Shown: in pieces, positions 23,857 to 32,473 of the stretch
Position numbering within the stretch: the stretch's first letter is position 1
How the letters are laid out: every line of letters begins with the position of its first letter
Assembly (NCBI GenBank): GCA_902782665.1
Contig: CACZOA010000083.1
Coordinates: 1 to 46,605, forward strand
Direction of reading: 5' to 3'
Source of the DNA: an uncultured Bacteroidales bacterium
Lineage (GTDB): Bacteria > Bacteroidota > Bacteroidia > Bacteroidales > Paludibacteraceae
DNA length: 46,605 nucleotides
Translations under genes and position numbers: made by a program
Notes under the pieces: model-generated
What the model saw: the letters and a program-made list of their open reading frames with translations, nothing else
Told to the model about the DNA's origin: nothing
Databases searched by the model: none

Positions 23857-26136
23857 ATGAAGAAAACACTACTATCTATCGTTGCTTCAGTTGCAACTTT
23901 TTTCGGTGCCACACTCCAATCCTTGGGTGTCTCCGTATCTAATCCGCTCATCTACTCAGATGTGCCAGACCCTTCCGTCATCCGTGATGGAAACAAATAT
24001 TATATGGTGAGCACAACTATGCACTGTGCTCCTGGTGTCCCTATCATGATGTCGGAAGATTTGTCGAATTGGCGTACCGTCAACTACGCTTATCAGACTC
24101 TTGACAATGGCGACAACCAAAGTCTTAACGGCGGCAAACATGCTTACGGAAAGGGTTCGTGGGCATCTTCGCTTCGTAAGCATAAAGGCAAATACTATAT
24201 TCTTACTCCATCGTATACTACTGGAAAAACTCATCTTTTTTCAACTGATGATATCGAAAACGGAACTTGGGATGAGGTCCGTCTTCCTTTCTATCACGAC
24301 CCTTCTCTATTCTTCGACGACGATGATCGTGCTTACATCATCTTTGGTAGCGGTGAATTCAAAATGGTAGAGCTCAACAGCGATCTAAAAGGTGTGAAAA
24401 ATGGAGAGACAAAACTGAATATTCCTATCGACCAAACAACCGGAACAAACGGTTATATCGTTAAATGTGAGGGTGCTCACATGGAGAAAGTGGATGGCAA
24501 ATATTATCTTTTCGCCATCTCTTGGCCGAATGGCAAATGCCGTACCGAATTGGTCTTCAGATCTAGCAGTCTGACTGGAAACTATGAGGGCAAGATTGCT
24601 TTGCAGGAGAACGGTGTGGCTCAGGGAGGTATTTTCGACACTCCAGAAGGCAAGTGGTATGCGATGTTGTTCCGCGACTCAGGTGGTGTGGGACGTATTC
24701 CTTGGCTTATCCCTGTCACTTGGCGGAACGGTTGGCCAACAATGGGTAATCAGGCAGCTCGTTCCGTCGACTTGCCAAACGCAGTGGAACCAGCTTACAG
24801 CATGGCGACTTGTGATGATTTCGAATCAACTACACTGCCTCTTGAATGGCAGTGGAACCATAATCCTGACGATGCTCATTGGTCATTGTCAGCACGTCCA
24901 GGATATTTGCGTATCACAACTGGACGTACAGACAAAAGTCTTTACTGGGCTAAAAACACATTGACACAAAAGACTTTCGGACCTAAATGTTCAGGTCGTG
25001 TGGCTCTTGATGTGAAAGGTATGAAAGACGGTGATGTGGCAGGACTTGTCGCACTTCAAGATTCATTCGGTTTTGTAGGTGTGGAGAAACAGTGGGGCAA
25101 ACTAAACATCGTCCAGAACAAAACTGTGGTCAGAAATGCATCAGTACCGTTTGAAGGTGAAACTGTATATTTGAGAATCGATTTTGATTTCACAAAAGAC
25201 AGAGCTTATTTCTATTATAGCACAGACAATCAGAAATGGAATGCCATCGGAAAAGACATTCCTCTTCCATACACTCTTGGTATGTTTGCAGGATATAAAT
25301 TCGGATTGTTCAATTACGCAACGTCGCAAGCAGGAGGATATGCAGATTTTGATTGGTTCAAAGTTGGAGAAGATGTATACGACGAGATTTATCTTGGACA
25401 GATCAAAGAGCCCGAGGTAGTAGGTCCATACAATGAAGTGGCAGCCAATATTCCCGGCGTAGTGGAGGCAGAAAACTATAACACTGGTGGAAACAACGTC
25501 TCATACTACGATAAAGACAGAAGCAATCGTGGTGGTGAGTATAGAAAAGACGGTGTAGACGTTTACGCTTCAGATGAAGCTAACGGTTTTGCGATAGGAT
25601 ATTGTGAAGAAGAGGAGTGGATGAACTACACAGTCAATGTCGCAGAAGAGGGAGAGTACACAGTCTCGGTAAGAGCAAGTGAAGAGGGAGAAGTCGAGGC
25701 TGGCACCGTCCACGCATCTCTTTCTAATGAGGCAGGCGACGCAATTGACATAGAGGTTGGCAGCACAGGATCATGGGATGTGTATGACGAATACGTCCAG
25801 AAGAACAGGATTTCCCTTCCTGCTGGTGAATCAACAATCAAATTGACAATCAAGAAATCATGGGTCAACATCGATCGCCTGACTTTCACCAAATATGATC
25901 CTTCAGATGTGGATCTCACAGAGGCTGACAAAATCGTGGTGGTAACATCACCGTCTTCAATCAAGATCATCGGTATTGAGGGCGATTTCAAGGCAGAAAT
26001 AATCAACGCAGAAGGAAAAACAGTGTGTGTGTCAGACAAGACAGAGATTTCCACATCAGGAATCACATCCGGTGTCTACACAATCAGAATCACAACTGAC
26101 AGCAACGTTGTCTGCAAAAAATTGACTTTGAAATAA
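23857..26136 (+). CDS. Secreted GH43 glycosidase with CBM6 and T9SS-type C-terminus
   Basis: 759 aa. A signal peptide covers residues about 1-26. The GH43 five-bladed propeller domain (about 27-310) has the three family acids: base D38 (VPDPSVIRD), D148 (FYHDPSLFF) and acid E205 (VKCEGAHM). The segment HCAPGVPIMMSEDLSNW is typical of beta-xylosidase/arabinofuranosidase-like members. A beta-sandwich of the xylosidase C-terminal type follows (about 318-520), then a CBM6 (about 525-690, PGVVEAENYNTGG ... WMNYTVNV) and a tail (about 690-759) with the look of a T9SS sorting domain (SGVYTIRITTDSNVVCKKL). It probably cleaves xylan or arabinan side chains at the cell surface; the exact substrate cannot be read off. 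No SusC/SusD pair lies beside it. Confidence 0.88.
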   Translation: MKKTLLSIVASVATFFGATLQSLGVSVSNPLIYSDVPDPSVIRDGNKYYMVSTTMHCAPGVPIMMSEDLSNWRTVNYAYQTLDNGDNQSLNGGKHAYGKGSWASSLRKHKGKYYILTPSYTTGKTHLFSTDDIENGTWDEVRLPFYHDPSLFFDDDDRAYIIFGSGEFKMVELNSDLKGVKNGETKLNIPIDQTTGTNGYIVKCEGAHMEKVDGKYYLFAISWPNGKCRTELVFRSSSLTGNYEGKIALQENGVAQGGIFDTPEGKWYAMLFRDSGGVGRIPWLIPVTWRNGWPTMGNQAARSVDLPNAVEPAYSMATCDDFESTTLPLEWQWNHNPDDAHWSLSARPGYLRITTGRTDKSLYWAKNTLTQKTFGPKCSGRVALDVKGMKDGDVAGLVALQDSFGFVGVEKQWGKLNIVQNKTVVRNASVPFEGETVYLRIDFDFTKDRAYFYYSTDNQKWNAIGKDIPLPYTLGMFAGYKFGLFNYATSQAGGYADFDWFKVGEDVYDEIYLGQIKEPEVVGPYNEVAANIPGVVEAENYNTGGNNVSYYDKDRSNRGGEYRKDGVDVYASDEANGFAIGYCEEEEWMNYTVNVAEEGEYTVSVRASEEGEVEAGTVHASLSNEAGDAIDIEVGSTGSWDVYDEYVQKNRISLPAGESTIKLTIKKSWVNIDRLTFTKYDPSDVDLTEADKIVVVTSPSSIKIIGIEGDFKAEIINAEGKTVCVSDKTEISTSGITSGVYTIRITTDSNVVCKKLTLK

Positions 26137-26183
26137 CATTAAACCCACGCACGGGCATCCGTGTAATTCAGAATATGCGTGTA

Positions 26184-26219
26184 AAAAAGCCGTGGCGAAA
26201 ATCATCGCCACGGCTTTTT
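26184..26219. terminator. Bidirectional terminator between GH43 and FISUMP genes
   Basis: AAAAAGCCGTGGCGA (26184-26198) pairs perfectly with TCGCCACGGCTTTTT (26205-26219) around a 6-nt loop. A and T runs on the two sides let it serve both convergent genes. Confidence 0.93.
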
Positions 26220-26241
26220 AAATATAAAACCAACCTTGATA

Positions 26242-27171
26242 TTATTTCAAAACTGGACGGATCAACACGCCATCATAACGTGTGTGCATCCAATGAAGTC
26301 TATGTGTTTCGTCAGAAGTAAACATTAGGAAACTTACTCCATAGGAATCATTTACATTACTGAATCCAGATGTCCAGTAGTAGCCATCGCCTATATATGG
26401 AATAGAACTCTGATTAGGCTTCAACACACCGACTGCAGGCAAGAAGATAGAATTACCATTAGGACCTGTAACTTTGCATCCTTTCATTCCATCAACAGTA
26501 ACAAACTCCCATGTACATTTTTCTACAAGTTCTTTTGATTCAGCCTCAGTTGGCATTCTCCAACATGATCCCCAGTTTACAGTTGCCGCATCATGTTCAG
26601 GAGTAAGAATACTGTCGGCTGTCATAATACCTTTCTCAATCAATTCTGTTGCAGTCCATCCAGAAAAGTCATAAGTATCGTCAAATGGAGTCACCTCTCC
26701 CCAAGAGTAGTGTGTTCCCATATCAGTTGACTTTGTAGCTCCCAAATTCATAGAAGCCCATTTTACAGAAAGTCCCAAATCTACTGCATTGGTATCTTCT
26801 TTGCATTCCCCTCCACATGCAGCCAATTTCTGCTTCAATGTCTCTATTTCTGAGTTCTTTTTGTTAATCTCGTTATACAACCAAGAAATAGAGTCTCTTC
26901 TCGATTCATTTTCTTTCGCGCTCTCCTGCAGTTTCGAAATGATTCCAGAAAGAGCATCCAAAAGATATTCAGGATCGTTAAGTCTCTTCTCACAGGCAGT
27001 GTCAGGTGCAGGTGTTGCCAATCTTGATTTTCCAAGGGAAAAATTAATTTCTTCTACATCAGCCACATCATAGCCATAAGCAGTACCATCATTCTGATGC
27101 ACATAAATGTTTTGAGCAAACAATGCTGAACTCATCAGAGTAGCGCCAACAATTGTAAATAGTTTTTTCAT
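26242..27171 (-). CDS. Secreted FISUMP-domain protein with coiled coil
   Basis: 309 aa. The signal peptide ends at LFAQ (residue 20). Residues 21-45 form a short strand segment typical of Bacteroidota secreted proteins (YVHQNDGTAYGYDVADVEEINF). Residues about 75-118 are a coiled coil. From about 129 (AVDLGLSVKWASMNLGATKS) to the end is the FISUMP domain named after Fibrobacter succinogenes major paralogues, with HYSWGEVTP, SCWRMPTEAE and a final GVLIRPVLK. Its function is unknown, with a C-type-lectin-like surface role likely. It follows the small T9SS gene by 32 bp and is probably cotranscribed with it. Confidence 0.8.
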   Translation of the reverse strand: MKKLFTIVGATLMSSALFAQNIYVHQNDGTAYGYDVADVEEINFSLGKSRLATPAPDTACEKRLNDPEYLLDALSGIISKLQESAKENESRRDSISWLYNEINKKNSEIETLKQKLAACGGECKEDTNAVDLGLSVKWASMNLGATKSTDMGTHYSWGEVTPFDDTYDFSGWTATELIEKGIMTADSILTPEHDAATVNWGSCWRMPTEAESKELVEKCTWEFVTVDGMKGCKVTGPNGNSIFLPAVGVLKPNQSSIPYIGDGYYWTSGFSNVNDSYGVSFLMFTSDETHRLHWMHTRYDGVLIRPVLK

Positions 27172-27203
27172 ATTATTTTAGTTTTTCACGACTTCGTTAT
27201 CTT

Positions 27204-27683
27204 TCACTTTTTTATAAACTTAACCTGTGTTGAATCCACTTTCAACACATATAGACCTTGAGCCAAGCCCTCAACATCTATTTCCAAACCAACTTGCTTT
27301 TTCACAACCACACCGTTCATATCGATTATCTCGACCTGTGAATTTTCATCAATTCCAGTAAGATAAATCATCTTCTCAACAGGGTTGGGATATACAGCAA
27401 TCTGCAACGGAGCAGCTTTCTTTTCATCCACATTCGTGATGAATCTGTCAAATTTAATGGATTCATAACCCTTTAATGTGTCATTTCCTGTTATGATGTT
27501 GAACGTCGGGAGTCTTGAATCTACCGGACTCCTCAAAACAGGCTTAATACGCAAATCTTCCGAAATCACAAAAAAATCTGAATTACCATCAGATCTAATT
27601 CCTTTGACTTTCCATCCATTATCCTCAGCTGACACTGACAACGAGAATAATAACGCCAAAACGCTTAGAGTAAAATTTTTCAT
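27204..27683 (-). CDS. Small secreted protein consisting mostly of a T9SS sorting domain
   Basis: 159 aa. The signal peptide covers residues 1-19 (LLFSLSVSA). Residues 20-90 are a short segment with a GYESIKF phrase resembling the N-terminal segment of its neighbour. Residues about 93-159 are a type A T9SS sorting domain (VYPNPVEKMIYL ... QGLYVLKV ... KFIKK). There is hardly room for a cargo domain. It may be a small surface subunit that partners the FISUMP protein encoded 32 bp downstream. The function is unknown. Confidence 0.75.
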   Translation of the reverse strand: MKNFTLSVLALLFSLSVSAEDNGWKVKGIRSDGNSDFFVISEDLRIKPVLRSPVDSRLPTFNIITGNDTLKGYESIKFDRFITNVDEKKAAPLQIAVYPNPVEKMIYLTGIDENSQVEIIDMNGVVVKKQVGLEIDVEGLAQGLYVLKVDSTQVKFIKK

Positions 27684-27721
27684 AAATTATTTTATATCTA
27701 TATTTGCAACATTTCCATTTG

Positions 27722-27729
27722 CAAAGATA
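27722..27729 (-). promoter_or_regulatory. -7 promoter box (TATCTTTG) of the small T9SS/FISUMP pair
   Basis: TATCTTTG on the minus strand lies 38 bases before the ATG at 27683. No clear TTTG box is seen at 19-20 bp. Confidence 0.65.
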
Positions 27730-27825
27730 TATAATTGTCACTCAATTCATTCAAGATAAATCGCTTTTAACTTTATTTTAACATTCTATGAAGATCTAAG
27801 ATTATTATATTATCTACTAATAAAA

Positions 27826-27860
27826 AGGATTGTTAAGGGATTCATGCCCTTAACAATCCT
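27826..27860 (-). terminator. Terminator of the MuiA-like gene pair
   Basis: A perfect 14-bp stem AGGATTGTTAAGGG/CCCTTAACAATCCT (27826-27839 with 27847-27860) is followed on the minus strand by TTTTTATT. It lies 80 bases after the stop at 27941. Confidence 0.93.
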
Positions 27861-27940
27861 CTATCTGTGTGATAATTTCCTTTAATAAATTTAATCTGCT
27901 TCTAAGATAATCCTTGTCGAGACGACTACTTTTTCAACAT

Positions 27941-29815
27941 TTACTCCACCGTGATATCAGATCTCTTCGATTTCACTGAATAAGAGAATTTCAGTTCCTT
28001 CTTTTCTCCTGGTTTCAGATTAAGTTTCCAAGTAAGTTTACCCTCCTTCTCGTCTACCTCGGCTCCACCATTATCAACCAAAACGACCTTGATATCATCC
28101 ACTGTAGAGACAGGGAACTGATCCTCCACCGTCACCTTAACAGACTCCGTCTTATTGTTTTTCACTGTGATCTTCCATTCACGCTCAATCTTGTCGGATG
28201 TCTTAATCAGATTCTTCGACGAGTATGTACGCATATCCTTTCTGTCGACAGCAAGATCCTTATCTTTTCCGATTGACAGATTCAACGTGTCTTCTGTCTG
28301 ACGGGCATTGATGAAGCTCTCGCCCATATACATATTGTTCAAGAATAGTTTGACAGTACCGTCGAGCAGATCCAAACGCTTCCAATTAGGAATAGATGCC
28401 ACCAAATAGACATCCTTCGACAATTTAGGCACCGCATAATAGTTATACTCCGCATCGACAGACATATCCTTCACCACAACCTCATGATCAGCACCGTCGT
28501 CAGGGATAGTATTCTTTCCTCCAATTGTTGCGACGGAATTGCGGATGACCATCTGCGGTATATTCGATTCCATATCACTGCTCATGGCTGACCTTGCAAG
28601 GCTCACTCTGTGCTGTCCGATATAATTTACAAAATGCTGATCGATATTAGAATCGCTGACCTTTGATGATCCGCTCTCCATACGCACGTTTCTGATCATT
28701 ACGTTCTGACCTTTTGCCTTGCAGGATGTAGAATGGTATCCAGAATAGCTGAAATTGACATCATTGTAGACAGGGACCAGCAACTCATAGTAACCATTCT
28801 CATCCGACTGTGTCTTGCGATCATCGTCGTCACAAGTGATCAAAGCCCCCTTCAACGGGCCTCTCCAATCACGCACCACACCCATCACCTTCACATATGG
28901 ATTACCATTGTCATTAGTATGGGTTGGTCTTTCATAATATCTGCCGTCAGGGACGACGTATCTGCCCAATTCCGGTTTCTCATTGCTCACACTCGGATCA
29001 TTCTGGGAAAGTTTCACCTGTACATTATTCCACTTCTCTTTTGTGGCCTGGCTTACGTATGCCTTCTGCACCAAATGAAGTTTGGTGTCATTCCTTGCGA
29101 TACGAGCCTCGTAGAATGGCATCCACGCCGCATTCTTCACAAAATAGTTGATCTCCAAATCACAATTTGAGGCAGTTGGCGACTCCAGTTTGACCAGAAG
29201 AAAACTCATTGGCTCCATCTGTTTGTCATACAACAGATTCACCTTCTGCTCATTCAACGTGAGTTCATCCTGATACTTCTTCATCTGCTTCTGGTAGCCA
29301 TACTGCAGTTTGATGATCTCATTCAAGTCGTTACGCACGTATGATGCCACGCCCTGCAATGTAGGAGCAGTAAAACCATTGTCACCACCAATATTATTGC
29401 TTTTCAACACTAGGTCACGCTCCCTGTCAAGCACCTCGCTCTTACCCTGCAACATATCAATTGAATCACGCAATACATTTGCTCTTTTCGTCAATGTTGC
29501 CACCTCATTGCCTATCTGTTTCTGTCCGGGCACCTCCACGTCATAACTAATTGAGGAAAGTACCACATTTCCTCCCTTCACACCGACCTGCACGGAATTC
29601 TGTTCCAACAACGGAGTCAGCAACGGGATTTTCACCTCCGTCACCCCACTCTTGACATTCACTTTAGCAGTACGCGTCACCATGGCACCAGTGGCATACA
29701 CCATCACCTCTTTGATTTTCGACTGCGTCTCCACAGGGGCAGCAGATGCTGTCATTATGCCTAAAGAGAGGCAACCTGCCAATATAGTTTGAAATTTCAT
29801 ATATATCGTTTTCAT
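27941..29815 (-). CDS. MuiA-like DUF4140/DUF4139 protein with one inserted regulatory-like domain
   Basis: 624 aa. A signal peptide covers residues about 1-26. The DUF4140 N-terminal domain (about 33-130, VMVYATGAMVTRTAKV) is followed by a coiled region to about 200. The DUF4139 domain is split into about 205-300 (FVKNAAWMPFYEARI) and about 400-624. The insert (about 308-378, VMGVVRDWRGPLKGALITC) is a carboxypeptidase-regulatory-like beta sandwich of the kind found at the N-termini of SusC proteins. The family was named for a mucoidy inhibitor; its molecular role is unsettled. The gene starts 3 bp after its paralogue, so the two form one operon. A second in-frame start lies at 29800. Confidence 0.83.
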   Translation of the reverse strand: MKTIYMKFQTILAGCLSLGIMTASAAPVETQSKIKEVMVYATGAMVTRTAKVNVKSGVTEVKIPLLTPLLEQNSVQVGVKGGNVVLSSISYDVEVPGQKQIGNEVATLTKRANVLRDSIDMLQGKSEVLDRERDLVLKSNNIGGDNGFTAPTLQGVASYVRNDLNEIIKLQYGYQKQMKKYQDELTLNEQKVNLLYDKQMEPMSFLLVKLESPTASNCDLEINYFVKNAAWMPFYEARIARNDTKLHLVQKAYVSQATKEKWNNVQVKLSQNDPSVSNEKPELGRYVVPDGRYYERPTHTNDNGNPYVKVMGVVRDWRGPLKGALITCDDDDRKTQSDENGYYELLVPVYNDVNFSYSGYHSTSCKAKGQNVMIRNVRMESGSSKVSDSNIDQHFVNYIGQHRVSLARSAMSSDMESNIPQMVIRNSVATIGGKNTIPDDGADHEVVVKDMSVDAEYNYYAVPKLSKDVYLVASIPNWKRLDLLDGTVKLFLNNMYMGESFINARQTEDTLNLSIGKDKDLAVDRKDMRTYSSKNLIKTSDKIEREWKITVKNNKTESVKVTVEDQFPVSTVDDIKVVLVDNGGAEVDEKEGKLTWKLNLKPGEKKELKFSYSVKSKRSDITVE

Positions 29816-29818
29816 AGT

Positions 29819-32227
29819 TTATAAATCGTCATCCTCCATCAGTTTCTCAAAAAGATCCTCATCTTTTACAGTCACCTCATAGTTTACATTCAGTTCACGT
29901 TTCTCTCCCGGAGCAAGATGAAGATTCCACTTTAATCTGCCCTCATTCTGAGTCACAACCGCACCACTCGATTCCAGCAGATTAACCTTCACATCCGATT
30001 TTGTCGAAACAGGAATCTGATCCTCAACAACTACGTCCACAGCTGTCTCCTTGTTGTTCTTCACCACAATCAACCAGTTACGTGTCACCTTCTTGGATGT
30101 CTTCAAAAGATTATTACGTTCTTTAGTAGCCTTCAAAGAACGTTCCACACCTATGTTTTTCTCAACACCAACCGAAAAATGCAGAGTGTCTTGAATCTCT
30201 ATCGGTGTCCAATAAGAGTCTCCGACGTAGGTATTGTCCAAGAAGACTCGTAGTTTACCCTTCTGCAGCTCATAGTCGCGCCATTTTGGCACCTCTGCAA
30301 GCATATAGACATTTGGTGTGATCTTTGGAGCAGCATAATAGCTGAACTTTGCAGGAATGCTCAGTTTGCTCAACGTCGCCTCATGTTCTGATCCGTCCGA
30401 CGGGATTGAGTTAAGTGTAGTGGCTTCTGCCGTGTAATCCTGCAGTTTGGAGAATTTAGACAAATATAATTCTGAACCTACAGCACCTTTTTTTGTGATG
30501 ATAAAAACTACTCCACCGCTTGCTCGTGATCCATAAATAGATGTTGCTGAAGCATCTTTCAAGACCTCCATAGAAAGGATATCATCTGGATTGATTGAAG
30601 CCAACGGATTTGAAGTGCCATCACCCATTGGCACTCCGTCGACAACATACAATGGTTCGGCACCAGACAACGAAGGTACTCCACGCACACGTACAGAAGA
30701 AGCTTCTCCCGGTTGACCAGATGAAGATGTCACTTTAACACCAGACACTCGACCTGCCAAAGCCTGGTCAACTGATGTGGCAACTCTCTTAACAACATTC
30801 TTTTGGATTCCATATCCAACCTCAACAGCAATTTCGTCCAACATCTCTTCACTCAAAGTCACATTCAAAATAGAAGATGTCTTATTCGTGATTTTTCTAG
30901 TTTGAGTCTCATATCCAGCATACGAGAATTCCAACACAGCACCCAGCGGCACAACAATCTCATAGTTTCCATCCATATCAGTGTTGGTTTCATTAGTTGT
31001 ACCTTTTACAACCACATTCGCAAAAGGAAGAGGTTCCTTTGCATCTCTCACCACACCTTTTATTCTCACATTATTTCCATAGATGGCGGAAGCATCCTCG
31101 TTCATAACGACATTCATCATCACGACATTGTCGCCACGTACACTCTTGTCCACTGTCTTATGGCTGGAATGAGTGAATTTCAAAATGCTGTTTTCAGGAA
31201 CCAATATCTCGTAGAAACCAGAAGCGTCAGTTTGTGCTGAGACATTTGCGCTTAAGCAATTCACCAAAACACCGTCAATACTGCCTCGATTATCACGCAC
31301 CGTACCCATCACCTTAACCATCTTCCTTTCCGTCGATGCAGAAGAAGATCCGCTGTAGCTCTTAGGAAGAGTGTAGCGTTTCAGTTCAGGACGTGCATTG
31401 TTGCTGGATGGATTAGTTGTGGTGACGGTCATCTTCACGTCGTTCCAATCCTCTTTGGTTTTTTGAAGCACCATCACTTTTTTTGTCACATCAATCGATG
31501 GATTGTTCTCCGAGATACGCAGTTCAAAGAAAGGAGTCCACTTCGCCTGATCCACGACATAAGAGAAATCAAGGATTGTCTCAGCCGACGATTTTGCGAC
31601 CAAAGTGACGTAAAGCGCAGCCTTAGGGATCATTGCCCTCTCATCCAAAAGTTTGATCTGCTGACTAAGGTTCCGCTTCTCCAAATCCAAACGTTTCTGG
31701 CATTGGTCATAGCCAAGTTGGAGGTCGACAATCTCAGACAGATCCTTACGTAGGAAAGCAGCGACGTCGCTCAACCTATTTGCGTCGAAACCTTTATCGC
31801 CACCGATATTGTTATTGTCCAACAAGACAATACGTTCTTGATCCAACACATTTTTGTAGGAATGTATCAAATCGATAGAATCGGTGAGAATCGTCGTCCT
31901 CTTCACGAGCGAATCATTAATCTTCGCAACGGAATCACGGTTAGGCATCTCCATCTCCACGTCTACCTTACCCAAAGAGATATCGGCATTGGTCACCCCG
32001 ACCTGAATCGATTTCTGATTGAACATAGGGCTGAGCATAGGCACCTTCACCACCGTCACACCGGCAGGTATTTTCACATGTGCTTTACGGCTCACCAAAG
32101 CCCCCTGTTTATATACAGTCACCTTCTCGATCGTCGACTTGACGGTCAGTGTGTCCGCAAAAAGGTTCTGCGTCACAAAACAGGAGACAATTAAAAGCAA
32201 AAGGGTAATTATTTGTTTTTTGAGCAT
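29819..32227 (-). CDS. MuiA-like DUF4140/DUF4139 protein with an inserted SusC-type TonB plug domain
   Basis: 802 aa. A signal peptide covers residues 1-24. DUF4140 covers about 30-130 and DUF4139 part one about 200-300 (VVDQAKWTPFFELRI). Two carboxypeptidase-regulatory-like domains follow (about 302-376 and 386-460, the second PLPFANVVVKGT). Next comes a complete TonB receptor plug (about 475-580: LAGRVSGVKVTSSSGQPGEA, RVRGVPSL, PLYVVDGVP, LKDASATSIYGSRASGG). The frame then returns to DUF4139 (about 590-785), aligning with the paralogue downstream. There is no beta barrel. The frame is unbroken, so this is a true nested fusion. The plug may dock on an outer-membrane barrel or on TonB; that is inference. 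Confidence 0.88.
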   Translation of the reverse strand: MLKKQIITLLLLIVSCFVTQNLFADTLTVKSTIEKVTVYKQGALVSRKAHVKIPAGVTVVKVPMLSPMFNQKSIQVGVTNADISLGKVDVEMEMPNRDSVAKINDSLVKRTTILTDSIDLIHSYKNVLDQERIVLLDNNNIGGDKGFDANRLSDVAAFLRKDLSEIVDLQLGYDQCQKRLDLEKRNLSQQIKLLDERAMIPKAALYVTLVAKSSAETILDFSYVVDQAKWTPFFELRISENNPSIDVTKKVMVLQKTKEDWNDVKMTVTTTNPSSNNARPELKRYTLPKSYSGSSSASTERKMVKVMGTVRDNRGSIDGVLVNCLSANVSAQTDASGFYEILVPENSILKFTHSSHKTVDKSVRGDNVVMMNVVMNEDASAIYGNNVRIKGVVRDAKEPLPFANVVVKGTTNETNTDMDGNYEIVVPLGAVLEFSYAGYETQTRKITNKTSSILNVTLSEEMLDEIAVEVGYGIQKNVVKRVATSVDQALAGRVSGVKVTSSSGQPGEASSVRVRGVPSLSGAEPLYVVDGVPMGDGTSNPLASINPDDILSMEVLKDASATSIYGSRASGGVVFIITKKGAVGSELYLSKFSKLQDYTAEATTLNSIPSDGSEHEATLSKLSIPAKFSYYAAPKITPNVYMLAEVPKWRDYELQKGKLRVFLDNTYVGDSYWTPIEIQDTLHFSVGVEKNIGVERSLKATKERNNLLKTSKKVTRNWLIVVKNNKETAVDVVVEDQIPVSTKSDVKVNLLESSGAVVTQNEGRLKWNLHLAPGEKRELNVNYEVTVKDEDLFEKLMEDDDL

Positions 32228-32250
32228 ATATTTTGAATTAGTTCGACACG

Positions 32251-32258
32251 CAAATATA
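32251..32258 (-). promoter_or_regulatory. -7 promoter box (TATATTTG) of the MuiA-like pair
   Basis: TATATTTG followed by CG on the minus strand lies 23 bases before the ATG at 32227. No clear TTTG box is present. Confidence 0.6.
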
Positions 32259-32379
32259 ATAAAATAAAGAGCGGGGTTACGTAAAAACGTATTTATTTTT
32301 CATCAAACAGACAGATAGAGATTCTTATCGAATGAAAATCAACGACATCATGTATACCCTATTGATATATGTACATAAA

Positions 32380-32418
32380 AAAACGGATGTGCATACCAAT
32401 GAGATGCACATCCGTTTT
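32380..32418 (-). terminator. Terminator after the phospholipase C-like gene
   Basis: A 15-bp perfect stem AAAACGGATGTGCAT/ATGCACATCCGTTTT (32380-32394 with 32404-32418) with a 9-nt loop. On the minus strand the 3' arm runs into TTTTTTT. It lies downstream of the REP-like element. Confidence 0.9.
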
Positions 32419-32426
32419 ATTCATAT

Positions 32427-32470
32427 GAGACGCACGTCCGTTCCTGAGACGCACGTCCGTGCGTCTCTAC
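32427..32470 (-). repeat. REP-like element: GTAG foot, palindrome, trailing half copy (AGACGCACG type)
   Basis: On the minus strand GTAG (32470-32467) leads into GAGACGCACG-GA-CGTGCGTCTC, a perfect 10-bp stem (32467-32446). A second right half, ACGGACGTGCGTCTC (32441-32427), follows. The foot begins 3 bases after the stop codon of the gene at 32474. It is nearly identical in plan to the element at 19386-19437. Confidence 0.85.
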
Positions 32471-32473
32471 AAG

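Noticed and set aside
26150-26163. Small palindrome CACGG-GCAT-CCGTG after the GH43 stop codon
   Set aside because: It resembles the AGACGCACG elements and sits in the same place relative to a stop codon, but it lacks the GTAG foot, the AGACG part and the half copy. It is too degenerate to call a member.
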